Part shown: positions 40,437 to 51,319 of the stretch, piece after piece
Layout: the number at the start of each line of letters is the position of its first letter
Numbering within the stretch: the first letter of the stretch is position 1
Source: Tubiluchus corallicola
Lineage: Eukaryota > Priapulida > Priapulimorpha > Priapulimorphida > Tubiluchidae
DNA length: 64,000 nucleotides
Assembly (NCBI GenBank): GCA_030141605.1
Contig: JAQGDQ010001075.1
Span: 1-64,000 of the forward strand
Reading direction: 5' to 3'
Program-made: the position numbers and the translations under genes
The notes under the pieces: generated by a model
What the model saw: the letters and a program-made list of their open reading frames with translations, nothing else
What the model was told of the DNA's origin: nothing
Database searches by the model: none

Positions 40437-40556
40437 GTATCCAAATATTCTATGCGACCAATTACCCGTGTCCAACTAGCCTGTGTGACCAAATTCCCTA
40501 TGTGTCGAGATAGCCTTGTGTCCAAATCACCTTGTGTTCAATTGACCTATAACATC
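40437..40556. repeat. Degenerate ~17-bp tandem repeat
   Basis: About seven units close to GTGTCCAAATTACCTT: GTATCCAAATATTCTAT, GCGACCAATTACCC, GTCCAACTAGCCT, GTGACCAAATTCCCTAT, GTGTCGAGATAGCCTT, GTGTCCAAATCACCTT and GTGTTCAATTGACCTAT. Phase is preserved despite high divergence. Confidence 0.65.
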
Positions 40557-40702
40557 CTTGACCTTCTGACATCCATAAAATAATAATATAGTAAATAAAA
40601 TAAATCAAAACATTAAATTATTGTTGATCAATAAAAATAGTCATAATTAAGGGCGCGCAAGAGACGCACATAGATATATGGATAAATGAGCTAAATATTT
40701 AA

Positions 40703-40790
40703 AGATGCACAACATTACGAGAAGATACACAACATTACGAATTATACAAAACTCAACATTACAACGTCATAACATTGCAGCATTTTGCGT
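40703..40790. repeat. Short ACAACATTACGA-type direct repeats
   Basis: CACAACATTACGA occurs twice, followed by diverged CAACATTACAACG and ATAACATTGCAGC copies. Probably a minor tandem array. Confidence 0.5.
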
Positions 40791-42146
40791 GCCATTTACA
40801 ATTCAATCAGCCAACTCAACAATTTTATTCGCAATCAAATGAATAAAAAAATGTCGAAATTGTGCTATTGACATTTTTATTTACTCACATGAGGCGAAGG
40901 CAGTGGTCGAAGTTAAGGTGGCGCCGAGATGGATCAGAGGGTGGAAGCTTTCGTTTTCCGTGTTGATTCTGACTGTTTACTTCGCCAAGGAAGGATGTAT
41001 ACACATCCGAATTTGATTACAATACCTTTATCGGTTCAGTGGCTTGTAAGGAGGCTTGATAAAGAGTGAGGGCATGTCTTACCACGACTATCCAGTTAAG
41101 TAGCCGCCGTTAAACGCTAGTTTCCGGTTTGTAGAATTCCGAATTGTATGAAAAAATTTACTCATCCCTTTACCTTGATTAAATTTGAATAAACCACTAG
41201 GCAACTGGTCTTTACTGATACCAACTCTTCCGGTACATTACATTAGTGCGATACGTTACCAGTAATTCTGCTTCTCATACAATAAAGCGTTATGAGAGTC
41301 CTTGTTAAATAGTTACAAATGTACTAATTCTTGACACTAATGTTAATTAATATCACGACTGCTTGTTGTTTATTCTGTAAAGTTGTTACTTAGACGGAAC
41401 TTGGTCTGAGTGGAACAGTTTACATACATGGTGACCGACGGAGTGATCCCAGCCGAGGCTGGTGAGTCAAGTGCCAGTGAATTAAGTCCGCCGATTCTAG
41501 ATTCTTGCTAGTGCGATAAATGCAAGGCCGGAACGTTTTAGCGTAGGCTTATGATGCGTAAGTTAATTTGAAATGCATGAATTAACTCATTCCACTTGCA
41601 TACCTACATCTTAAATTATTATGACGGTATTGCAAATAATAACTGGTTAATAAATTTTGGATGAATCATGTAGTATCATCAATCTACATTACTATAGGCG
41701 CATTAATCGTCTTGCAGAGTTTTCACATTGCATTTAAACTGCATTTGCATTGCATTTACATTGCATAGCTTGCCAATACATTTACCTAAATCTTTAAAAA
41801 ATGTCGCTAACAAGGCATCAACACGCCATGTCGCTTGTGCACTTATTCTGACACTATAACACTTTTCGAGGTTTGAATTCGATTACCGGTTGATTCTAGA
41901 AAAAGGTGACTTGTATATTAGATACTTTTTTACTTGATTTAAAGTTCTGACTCACCGTAGCGCTTGCTGAAATCAATTGCATTGTTTCGCGATGTCAATA
42001 ATTTTGCAACAAAACTGTGGGGCTGTTTTATTTTTGTTTTTGGAACAAAATTCTTGAATGACCGCAAAAGCTTTGCTGTTCACACTCCACTCAAACTAGC
42101 CCAGAAAATGTATGACCGCCGACGCTTCTTTAATGTCAAAATAATT
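40791..42146. other. Anonymous stretch
   Basis: No gene recognised. The sequence ACATACATGGTGACCGAC near 41425 resembles an LTR end followed by a primer-binding site, but no partner LTR or pol sequence was found. Confidence 0.4.
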
Positions 42147-42505
42147 TAACTAGGTAGCATTTAAGATGGCATAGATGTATTACCAGCCGATACATGGTCT
42201 ATCGGAAAAATGGCGTTTTAAGGTTATTTAAGGTCAAGGTCATTCAAACGCCTATTTATCCACGGTATAGTAAAAAAACTCAACTAGGAAGCATTTTAGA
42301 CTGGATAAATGTACTACCAGCTGATATAAACCTGCGTATGGCCTATCAGAAAAATAATGTTTCTATGTCATTCTAGGTCAAAGTAATTCAGAGTGGCTAC
42401 AGACGCAGCATTAAAATCACAACAACTCATTTAAGAAGCATTGTAGATTGCACAAATGTATTAACAGCGGATCTAAAAGTACATATGCTTGCTTACACTA
42501 CCGAT

Positions 42506-42754
42506 ATAGTTGTCCGCCGAGACCTCGTGATTCCTCTCTTGACGCCTGAGATGGCTGTGGAGACCAAACTGTGATAGCGCTGCTTGGAACAAACTGAACG
42601 GCAAAAGACTGCCTTTGCTGATAGTCACAGATTGTTGCAAGCTATTGATTGCGATTGTTGCTTAACTTCTGCAATTTGAATTTGAGATGATGTTCTTTTA
42701 GCCTGCTTTCAGCTTTCATCGGGCGTCAAGAGAAGTCATGGCGGACAACTATAA
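42506..42754. mobile_element. Nested MITE-like insertion 1
   Basis: Bounded by ATAGTTGTCCGCC at the left and GGCGGACAACTAT at the right, perfect inverted copies of 13 bases. The homology continues inward with CTCTTGACGCC and GGCGTCAAGAG. About 249 bases long, without coding potential, inside the foldback element. Confidence 0.65.
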
Positions 42755-42767
42755 CAGATAACCGTAG

Positions 42768-42958
42768 TTCAGACGTAGAGACTTCTATCACAACTTGTTG
42801 CAACGTGTGAACGGCTTGGTAACTTCTCTCGCAACTTGTTGCAAAGTGTGAAGAGTTTCGCAACTTCTCTCACAAATTGCTAAACCGTTCACACGTTGCA
42901 ACTTTGTTCTCAGAGAGGACTTGCGCAACAAACTGCGAGAGAAGTCTCTACGCCTGAA
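42768..42958. mobile_element. Nested MITE-like insertion 2
   Basis: The left end TTCAGACGTAGAGACTTCT and the right end AGAAGTCTCTACGCCTGAA are inverted copies with one mismatch. The interior alternates CAACTTGTTGCAA and AACGTGTGAACGG words in both orientations, so almost the whole 191 bases can fold back. It begins 14 bases after the first nested insertion. Its ends differ in sequence from those of the elements at 11.8 and 13.8 kb. Confidence 0.65.
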
Positions 42959-43320
42959 TGCGCCATAAGGGAGCACGTGCATTTTTAGATCGGTTGTTAA
43001 TACATTTTTGTAGTCTACAATTCTTCCTAGTTGAGTTATTTTGACTTTAATGTTGCGTCGGCAGCCATTTCTGATTACCTTAAACTAGAATGACCTTGAA
43101 ACACTATTCTGATAGACCATATGCGTGTTTATATCTGCTGTTAACACATTTGTGCAGTTTTCAATGTCTACTAATTGAGTTATTTTGACATTTTGACTTT
43201 AATGCTGCGTCGGCAGCCATTTTGAGTGAAGTGACTGTAAATGACCTTGGAACAAAATTTTTCAGATAGGCCATATGCACTTTTATATTAGCTGGTAATA
43301 CATTTATACCATGTTAATCC

Positions 43321-46130
43321 ATCTCAGGGGATTTTGAATATGTTATTCTAAACGATTCTCTGTGTGTCTGTGCAAAAATTCAACTTTACACTGTTTTTGT
43401 CCAAATCATACCTTACTTTGACCGGACTATTAGTATGATGAAATTCTTAAGTCCTAATATTGCAACACCAATATGAAGTACAAGGCATTTCTATTTTCTT
43501 AATCTTAGTTTTTCTATTATAACGTTCTTTAAAAATAAATAAAGCTAGCTCACCACCACCAATGTTTTGGTTAGACTTTGTCAATTCTTATTACACACTA
43601 ATCTGCGCCTATGTATCAAGGCTTCAATGCTAAAATGTCATATTATAAGCTGGTGGTGTCACCTAGCAGGCACCGAGTGAAGCTTTCTTGAGCCAAATAA
43701 ATTATAAGATACTTTAGATAATATTATAGCATTGCAACATTTATTGGAAAGTAAACTTATAAGTTAAAATTAATATAAATTATGATGTTAACCAAAATTA
43801 TTCTTACAATTTTTTATCTCGATAATATATTTTTGTAATACCCTGAATTTGCATTCTTTAGGCCTGTTCTTTTGGAATAGAACTTTTGGAATTATTAATT
43901 ATAATTTAATTATAATGTAACAGAGCTATTAAATAATTTTCAGCGTGCTGCACACATGCAATTTACACATACAATTGTTTTGCATGACACGTTGCTTTAT
44001 AAATCTGAAAGGCTATTATTTTTTATGTGATATGCTAATGCTCGTCTCAACATTATCGCTACGCGTTTAATGAATTAATAAAAAAAATACGACACCGCGT
44101 TTTGTCAATGACAACTGAAATGGCAGTTAAAATGGTACCGTTTTCATATTCCTTTTGATCTCTGTCATTATTTTTAATAATTGCAGCAATAGTGTCTTTA
44201 GCGATTTTTGCAGTCCTCAAAAAGCTTGGCCTCTCTTGTTATCCCAGTGCTACCAACATTACTACACTTACCCTCTTCGTTTATATTGTAGAGGATTTTT
44301 CTTCTTCTTCTTCTTCTATAATCGTTTATAGTTATTATCGTTCTACCTTCTTTTGCTTGTATTTCTCCATCGGATCTTTACGATAGCAAAAGCCAGCAAT
44401 GTCAATGCAGTAAAGCACTTTTATAATGACGGTAGTGGTGACACTAGCGGTGATTTGGTGGCAGTAAAAGTAGCAGTGGTGATGATGAGTAGGTATCATT
44501 TCATTTTTCTCTGTCAAAGTACACACCTTCTATGATCTCTCACATCACATTGTACCTAACAAGCTACAAAGTACCACAATTTTTTTTCTTTCTTTATTAT
44601 TCCGTCTACGCTAATCGTTTTCTCTTTTTGTCTTCCCTTTTTTCTAAAAAAAGGCAAAAACCAAGTAGGCTTCTTTGTCATTTTACACCTACTAATTTGG
44701 CACTTGTGCTCATAAATTTTTTATTACTATAATTTTTACAACAAGTTGTAAGGTGTTGTTTTAAAATGAATTTTATTTCTGTATTAAAGATAAGCTATTA
44801 ACGTGTCTTTCGAGTTATGACATTTGAAACGTTAAAAATATTTTGTAAAATGACGATTATAAAAAGTGACCAGCCGAGAATATGATCGATATCGTTTAGC
44901 AAAAGACCGCGCATTCAGAGTGATTAATGGACAAAATTTACGACATTCAAAAAATGCTTTCATTTTTGCAATAATTTCATTATTTTACTACTATTTATAC
45001 TATACTATTTATTTGTGCTAAACATATATCAAGTGGCGCAAAAACTATGCCGAAATTTTTATCACGATATTATAAGAAGAAAATAATGGTATGGCTTGAA
45101 AATTAACGTCTCGCTGATGTTACAGACGTTTATGTATAAACACCAAAAATTTTAGGTCGTTCCTTAGATTCAGGTCATTCCCTAAAGATACAGAAGTTTT
45201 AAAGCAACAAGTCAAAAAGTAGATGCCAGAAAAAAATTGTCACTATTGTTAAAATTTCAAGCAGGTTAAAATTATCTCCACCATTTTCACTGCAAACTAG
45301 ACGAAGGCGTTTGCTGATACACCTTGTCACTTTTTTGAAGATATTTGGTTCACCACGCAGCAATTTTTGCCTTTAGTTCTTTTGCAGCAAACTACTCTGT
45401 GCGGCCATTGTATACTTTCTCTAAGAGGGAATTCCAGATACTGTTCCAGAGAATTAAGCCCCATTTTTTCTTTAGCACTGCTTTATTTTCTCTAGTGAAA
45501 ACCAAATGTAAAGTGGTTGATTTCTTTATTGTTTCCATAGCCAAAAGTTAATGTATTGTAATATCAAGCTGTGAAATTTCAACTTTGTGGGGCACTCGCT
45601 TCTAATATTGTTATAGTCTAAACTTTTTTCCGCACTACCCAATATTTTGACTATTTCACTGGTATTTTGGAATTGTGTCAATCGGCTGTGCATTCACAAA
45701 ACTGCAAACTTCAGTATGTGAGCACTTTTTGATATGCTACATTTATAAAAAAAAAGCACGTGTGTCATCGACGCTACAGCTGAAAAAGTTGAAATCTAAA
45801 ACTCGGCGGAAATTTGTAGCCAAGCATTTCAAAAGTAATTTACAAATTCTAGTTAAAATGACCCGGTTCTATTCCAGTCTCAGACTCTCAGTACCAGCTT
45901 TTTCACAAACTTCTGCTCATGTTTGATTTCAAAAAGACAGTAAATGTAGGTTTATTACATCATCATTTGTCACTTCTTTAATGTTAGTCTAATATTTTGA
46001 ACAACTTATTCGACGAAACGTTTGGGATCTTTGCTCCCACAAAAGGCAGAAGGAGGAAAAAGGAGAAACCTAGTGATCTGTAGAACCCCATTAGAACCCC
46101 TCCTTAAATTATTTATTAATGTTTTTGCAT
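43321..46130. other. Anonymous AT-rich stretch
   Basis: No gene recognised. A degenerate GGT/GAT trinucleotide run occurs near 44425-44490. Open frames are short and AT-driven. Confidence 0.5.
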
Positions 46131-46249
46131 TACTACGGCCAAATCACGTTGCAAACACCTGTTCTCTGATCACCGAAGTTAAGCAACGTAGCGCCTGGTT
46201 AGTACTTGGATGGGTGACCGCCTAGAAAAACCAGGTGCTGTAGGCTTGC
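46131..46249 (+). rRNA. 5S rRNA-like sequence (5S pseudogene or 5S-derived SINE head)
   Basis: About 118 bases align over their full length with animal 5S rRNA: TACTACGGCCAAATCACGTT at the 5' end, GATCACCGAAGTTAAGCAAC in the middle, and GGTGCTGTAGGCTT at the 3' end. The internal control region (about 46176-46222), with its A-box part and TGGATGGGTGACC part, is intact, so polymerase III promotion is conceivable. A short deletion near 46167 (TTCTC directly before TGATC) and scattered changes such as TAGAAAAACC argue against a normal functional gene. It continues directly into a GC-richer tail, as in SINE3-type elements. It is a single copy here, with no tandem 5S array. Confidence 0.8.
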
Positions 46250-46650
46250 GGGATACCGACACTAGGAAGAGGAGGTCAAGTGACCCAACGACCAAGGTGA
46301 ACCAGTGCAGCATGCTCATTGACTCCGGCAGCCAACCTGGTGCCAAACGTATCGCTCCACTATCCTTTGGACTACACCAGGGAGGAAGAGAAGGGGTTCC
46401 TGTTGTCTGGGTAACGATCTCCATACACCTTGCCCAGGCGTGCGCCCTGGAGAGGCCACTCCAGTGTCATTGCTCCAGTGACAGAAACAACACGGGAGGA
46501 AGCAGTTACGAGTTATAAGCCTAGAGCGAATTGGGGTGAGCTCGGGCGCTATGGGCTGTCTAACTGCCGTTCAAGGATCTGACTGCTCAGCCACAGTCGA
46601 CGCTGTAGTTCCATCAATGTGATCAATAAGTGAGTTAAGTTTCATTAATA
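46250..46650 (+). mobile_element. GC-richer tail joined to the 5S-like sequence
   Basis: About 400 bases with composition clearly less AT-rich than the flanks on both sides, starting immediately at the end of the 5S-like sequence. It has an open plus-strand frame of 102 codons from 46210, but the frame starts inside the 5S-like part and shows no known domain. No poly(A) or clear target duplication was seen. It could be the body of a 5S-headed SINE or a separate repeat. Confidence 0.4.
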
Positions 46651-46929
46651 CTACTCCTACTCCCAATCATCTTGACTGGTATGCTATTTTTCATTTGTAG
46701 CATACATTACATATATTGCAACTTCGACGTATTTATAGGTAATTATTGGCAAACTAAGACTTTATTCGTCCATTTATAGAATCGCCATCGTTCCTCTTTC
46801 ACTCTTGTCTAGCCGCTCGGTTACCTCGGTCTTACTTTCAAACTACGTTATTTCATAATTCATAATTTTTAATAATAACTGTGATATTCTCCTTCGTTTT
46901 CTTCCTTTTTTCGTTTGTCATTGTTGCTC

Positions 46930-47040
46930 CTGTTGATGTTACTGTTGATGTTCCAGTTGAAGCTGTTGTTGCTGTTGTTGTTGTTGCTGCTGCTGCTACC
47001 ACTGCCACTGCCATTGTTGCTGCTATTATTGTTGATTATA
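46930..47040. repeat. Degenerate GTT/GCT trinucleotide repeat
   Basis: Runs of GTTGTTGTT and GCTGCTGCT with interruptions. It encodes only a Val/Ala artefact frame. Confidence 0.8.
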
Positions 47041-50000
47041 CAAGTGTTATATATGTTGGCTATGGTTTATTATAAAGGATTATCGTATATATGAAAGAAA
47101 CGCCGTCAGCAAGATCTCAAAACAGAAATGGACATCACCATTACTGAATGGCACAGGGTGAACTCAAACCATATTTTTAAAAAGTGAAAGAAAATACTGG
47201 TTTCACTTTCTAGATCTTAACAGTATTGACGATTATTATGAGCGGAGTTTTGTTAAAGACGTAGTATACCTAACTTAACCATTTTCCTGACAACAGTGTC
47301 GACTAAAATTATAAGCTAGACAAAAACATATCACGCTGTGTTTGTATTTCTAAATAGCTTCTATATTTATACATATCGCAATAAGTTTTCAATCACACAT
47401 CGAATATTATACGCATAAACACACGCACGCACGCACGCCCCACCCCTTTACACATTTAACATTTATACATGACCCCCATCTCTTCATGCTACAATTTATT
47501 TCATAAGTTAATGTAATATATGTCACTTCTCTGTACAATCGAAACATACCTTGAATGTATCAAATTTTCTTTAAGCACGTTTTGCTTTTTGCTATCTTAA
47601 ACGCCGTTACAAACCAAAATAAATTCAAACAATAATTATATATTACTGTGCAATATACAATACATAATTACTTAATTACTTTCTCTACATATTGACATGA
47701 CCTAAATCTAAAAAGAAAGGCACTCTCGTAACTACAACCTTTCTGCGACATGTTTCAGCATCATAATACACGTTTTGTGATAACAACAGTTAACATCACG
47801 TTTCATAACACTTAACAAAATTAATGCAATTTCATATTTGTCACGTATCACACGCACACATTTATATACACGTACCTGGTATTATATTAATCATTAAAAA
47901 AGCCGATGGCATATATAGTAACAGTTTCTGGAATGAATACAATGCCAATGCTATGGTATTTAAATCTAAACGGTAACATATTGACTAATGCCTATATAGT
48001 GCACACAGTCATAATTGCTCAGCTGCCCTATGGATAATACTTCGGTAACAGCATTCTGGATAAACAGGGAACAATTACCATAGAACACGATTACGGCATT
48101 CATTCGCCGGTTATGGTAATATGGTTTACTAATGTAGGTAAGTTGCCGCTATAATATATAATAAGCAATAGTTAGTGTTTTGCCTGCAAACGATGCTTTA
48201 TAAATTTAGTACACAGAAAACGAGGTCGGTAGAAGCCGTACCGCGCATGCGTGTTGGACATTACCGCAAATTTTCAATCATTTGCGGACTTTTAAAATTA
48301 AATTACGCACCAAGCATCCCCTTCCCGAAGGAGTAATTAGCTCTGTAGCCCTGCAGGCATGAATGTTGTTGAACTTCCGCCCGCAAATTAGTGTAGCGAT
48401 ATGAAGCATGGAGTACGTTGCTATATGCATTATACTCTAATGCATTCCATTTTGTAAAAAAAAAACAAATGTAGCGATATTATTATTTAAACGCTCAATA
48501 GTGTGTAGCGACATGAAAAATAACCTACAATAATAAATTATCAACAATAGAATTTTTCAGTTTGCCTCACTATACATGCGCAAGCATTATCCTTTTTTCA
48601 TTGATTTCATAATCTTATTAAGATATCTTTATATAAATCATAAATAATACAGATATATATTTTTGTCTTTCTTCAACAAGATAAGAAAATACGAACTGTT
48701 AAATAGCAAATTGTCCCAACATTTCTTCCAGACAAGTGGTATTGATTTTTCCTCTGCAAATTTTCTTTGTAACCGTAGTATAAAAAAATCACAGTCTCGG
48801 AAGTTTTTAACTGTATTTTAACCTCTTTCTTTTGTAAAAGGTGCGCTTTGCAAGACTGCTTTGCATACAACTAATATTGATAGATATCGACCAGGTAAGC
48901 GGAATTCAAATTCCACTCCAGTTCAAATCCATGTTGTGTTAGACTTTTCACATTGCCTATTTTTTTAACTAAGAATGGTTTCAAAAATTAATTAGTTGGG
49001 CGTTCGTATCATCTTTGCCTACAATTTTGTACATGTAAATTACTTATAGTCTACAACAACAATTCATAGTATATTTGCTTTTAACTAAAGTAGAGAACGA
49101 ACAGATATATTCTATAGATCCAGATCGTAGTTTTATAACAACTACATATTTCGTACTTTTATAACAACAACAACATTAACCTTTTTCGCAAAAAAATAGA
49201 ATGATACATCATTGTTTTTTACATTTTGTCTATTATCCAAGAACACAACTACACAAATAAGGCTTCCAAAAATGCCAACAAAAGTCACTACATCACCAGC
49301 AAGTGTAATAATAGGGTTGGTTTAGTGAGACAGTTGCCGTTTATTGAGTATCGGGCGCTAGATCTGTCGCGTCCATTGCGAAATTGCGCGAAATTTACAA
49401 CCTGATGGTAGAAAATGATTTACGTTTGAGGTTCGATGCACACTTATTCAACAAAGAAAATTCATCTGAGTCAAAGAAAATAGCTTTTCGCTTATTTTTG
49501 TCTTTTTAGACGTCTTCACGATGTTCTAGCGCAAGTTTTATGGCGAGCAGTTAACGGGCATAACGGATAAAAGTAGCTAATTCGGAAAGCGCATCAGCAC
49601 AGGAAGATTGTATTCTGAGGATAGTTGAATTAAGTGCTCCGGCGTCCTCAAGCATAATACTTTGGCTAATGTAAACGCGAAAACTTTGACTTCTTAAAAC
49701 GTTTCTCTTCACGTCTTTTCCAGCCATGTTGACTACTTTGCCATTGCAGAATTTAGAATCTTAAGCATTCAATTTTACAAAAAACTGTAATTCAAAATCA
49801 TTTCTTTCACCAATGTCTAGACACCTTCACTCTATTAATATGATAATATGCTAAATTAACAATAAAAGTCAAGCATGCACCTTATTAGCTACAGCCTTTG
49901 GCCGTAACACGTTATGAGACATTTTATACAGTTTTAGTATTCACATAAATCAAGAAAGGTTGTGCTCATGATGTTTATGAGGTGTTAAGACACAGCCTAA

Positions 50001-51214
50001 AATCAAAGATAACGCACTGATTTTGATTTTTTTGATTTTCACGGCTCATTTGCACAAGACTAGATAGTCTTCAGAACAGCAGGCAATTTCTAACAGTGAG
50101 CAAAGAACTTGGTCTTCAGTTACTGTTATTGAATTGCAATGGCGACAAATAGGATTAGATGGTAAACAACAAATTTTTCATTATTAACTTGTCACCATTG
50201 TTGTATTTTTTACTCTATCCGTTCAAAGCGTGTATAGCATGTATAGTAATTAGTACTATACATACGATGCATAAATTAATTTACTTTACTGAAAACCAAC
50301 ATAGTGTAATGAATCAAACATAAACAAGAGATAAACTTGAAAACATTCACATTCATTTACTCTATAACTCTGAACATAAATTTCAAAAATTGTAGGTTAT
50401 TTTACTTAATCAGATTTCAGCAAATTTTTCATTCTACTTTAAATTTCATTCTAAAAATAGGGGAAGCATTTTCCTTGCCAATACAGTTAAATTATTACAT
50501 GGTGGTTTTACATTTTCAAGGAGAGTATGAATTTCCTAAAACGTAATTTTTTAATAAACAGCGAAAAAACATTTTTGTAACACAGCTTGTTCTCTGCGCG
50601 TATCACCAGAAATTGTGTTTTGCAGTTTACCATACAGCATCTTGTAAATCTTTAGTCAGCCTACAAAGCAAAACCCCAACTTTATTTTCAGCAAAGATTA
50701 CGATGTAAATAGCCTGCTATTAACTTGGGATTTTACGATAAAACATTCTTACGGCACTGTTGCCTTGTATTCTGTTGGTCTGAGTAATTTGTACAGGATA
50801 AATTATTACTGTAAAGTTTCGGTCTGCACATTGGGACACGTAAAAATATACGTAACTCCACGCGGCTATAGTCCCTAATCGGATTGGTTAAGTCCTAATT
50901 GGATTGATGAACCAAAAAAAGATATTCCAGTATACTACAAATCAAACTATAGGGCAAAGCTATTGAACCCTAGCGAGATTCTCCAGCTTTCTCGCTTATC
51001 CAGCGATAGTGTGGTAGAATAGAATTGTAACGTCTATATTACAATTAAATATTTAGCAACATTCTAGATCATTTAATCAAAAACTCACAGTAAAAGAGCG
51101 ATTACAATCCTCAGTCTGCTGTTCAACTAGATGACATTACAGTTCTCCATCACCAGACTCACTCCGTCAACAAACCAAACAAAACAATCTGTTGGTTACA
51201 TGCAATTTATACAT
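47041..51214. other. Anonymous AT-rich stretch downstream of the receptor gene
   Basis: No gene recognised. Contains a short CACG/CACA run near 47415-47440. The right end may include the 3' untranslated region of the receptor gene, since ATTAAA on the minus strand occurs near 51071. Confidence 0.45.
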
Positions 51215-51216
51215 AC

Positions 51217-51250
<34 letters not shown>

Positions 51251-51260
51251 ATATATATAT
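51215..51260. repeat. (TA)n microsatellite
   Basis: About 46 bases of TA with one TTTA interruption, some 60 bases beyond the stop codon of the receptor gene. Confidence 0.9.
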
Positions 51261-51319
51261 GTTTGGTTTTAAAAAAAGTCCAGATGAACGCTAACCGCAC
51301 TAATTTACACGCGTTTAAT

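Larger units (their letters stand above)
42147..43320. mobile_element. Foldback-type element: inverted arms made of ~140-bp tandem units
   Basis: The left arm (about 42147-42500) contains two to three units with the order AACTAGGAAGCATTT, AAATGTATTACCAGC, GGCCTATCAGAAAAAT, AGGTCATTCTAGGTCAA. The right arm (about 42975-43320) contains the reverse complement of the same units, including CGTCGGCAGCCATTT and TTCCTAGTTGAGTTATTTTGA. Spacing between units is about 135-146 bases. Inverted arms built from tandem subrepeats are the hallmark of Foldback/Galileo-style elements. The centre is occupied by two further inverted-repeat insertions. No transposase is seen. Confidence 0.6.

Noticed and set aside
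41380-41480. Possible LTR end with primer-binding site (CATGGTGACCGACGG)
   Set aside because: No second LTR, polypurine tract or gag-pol sequence nearby. The match is short.
46210-46518. 102-codon open frame after the 5S-like sequence
   Set aside because: It begins inside the 5S-like RNA sequence and has no domain. The length follows from the GC-richer composition, with fewer stops.
48885-48945. Possible tRNA B box (AGTTCAAATCC)
   Set aside because: No A box at the right distance and no cloverleaf pairing.
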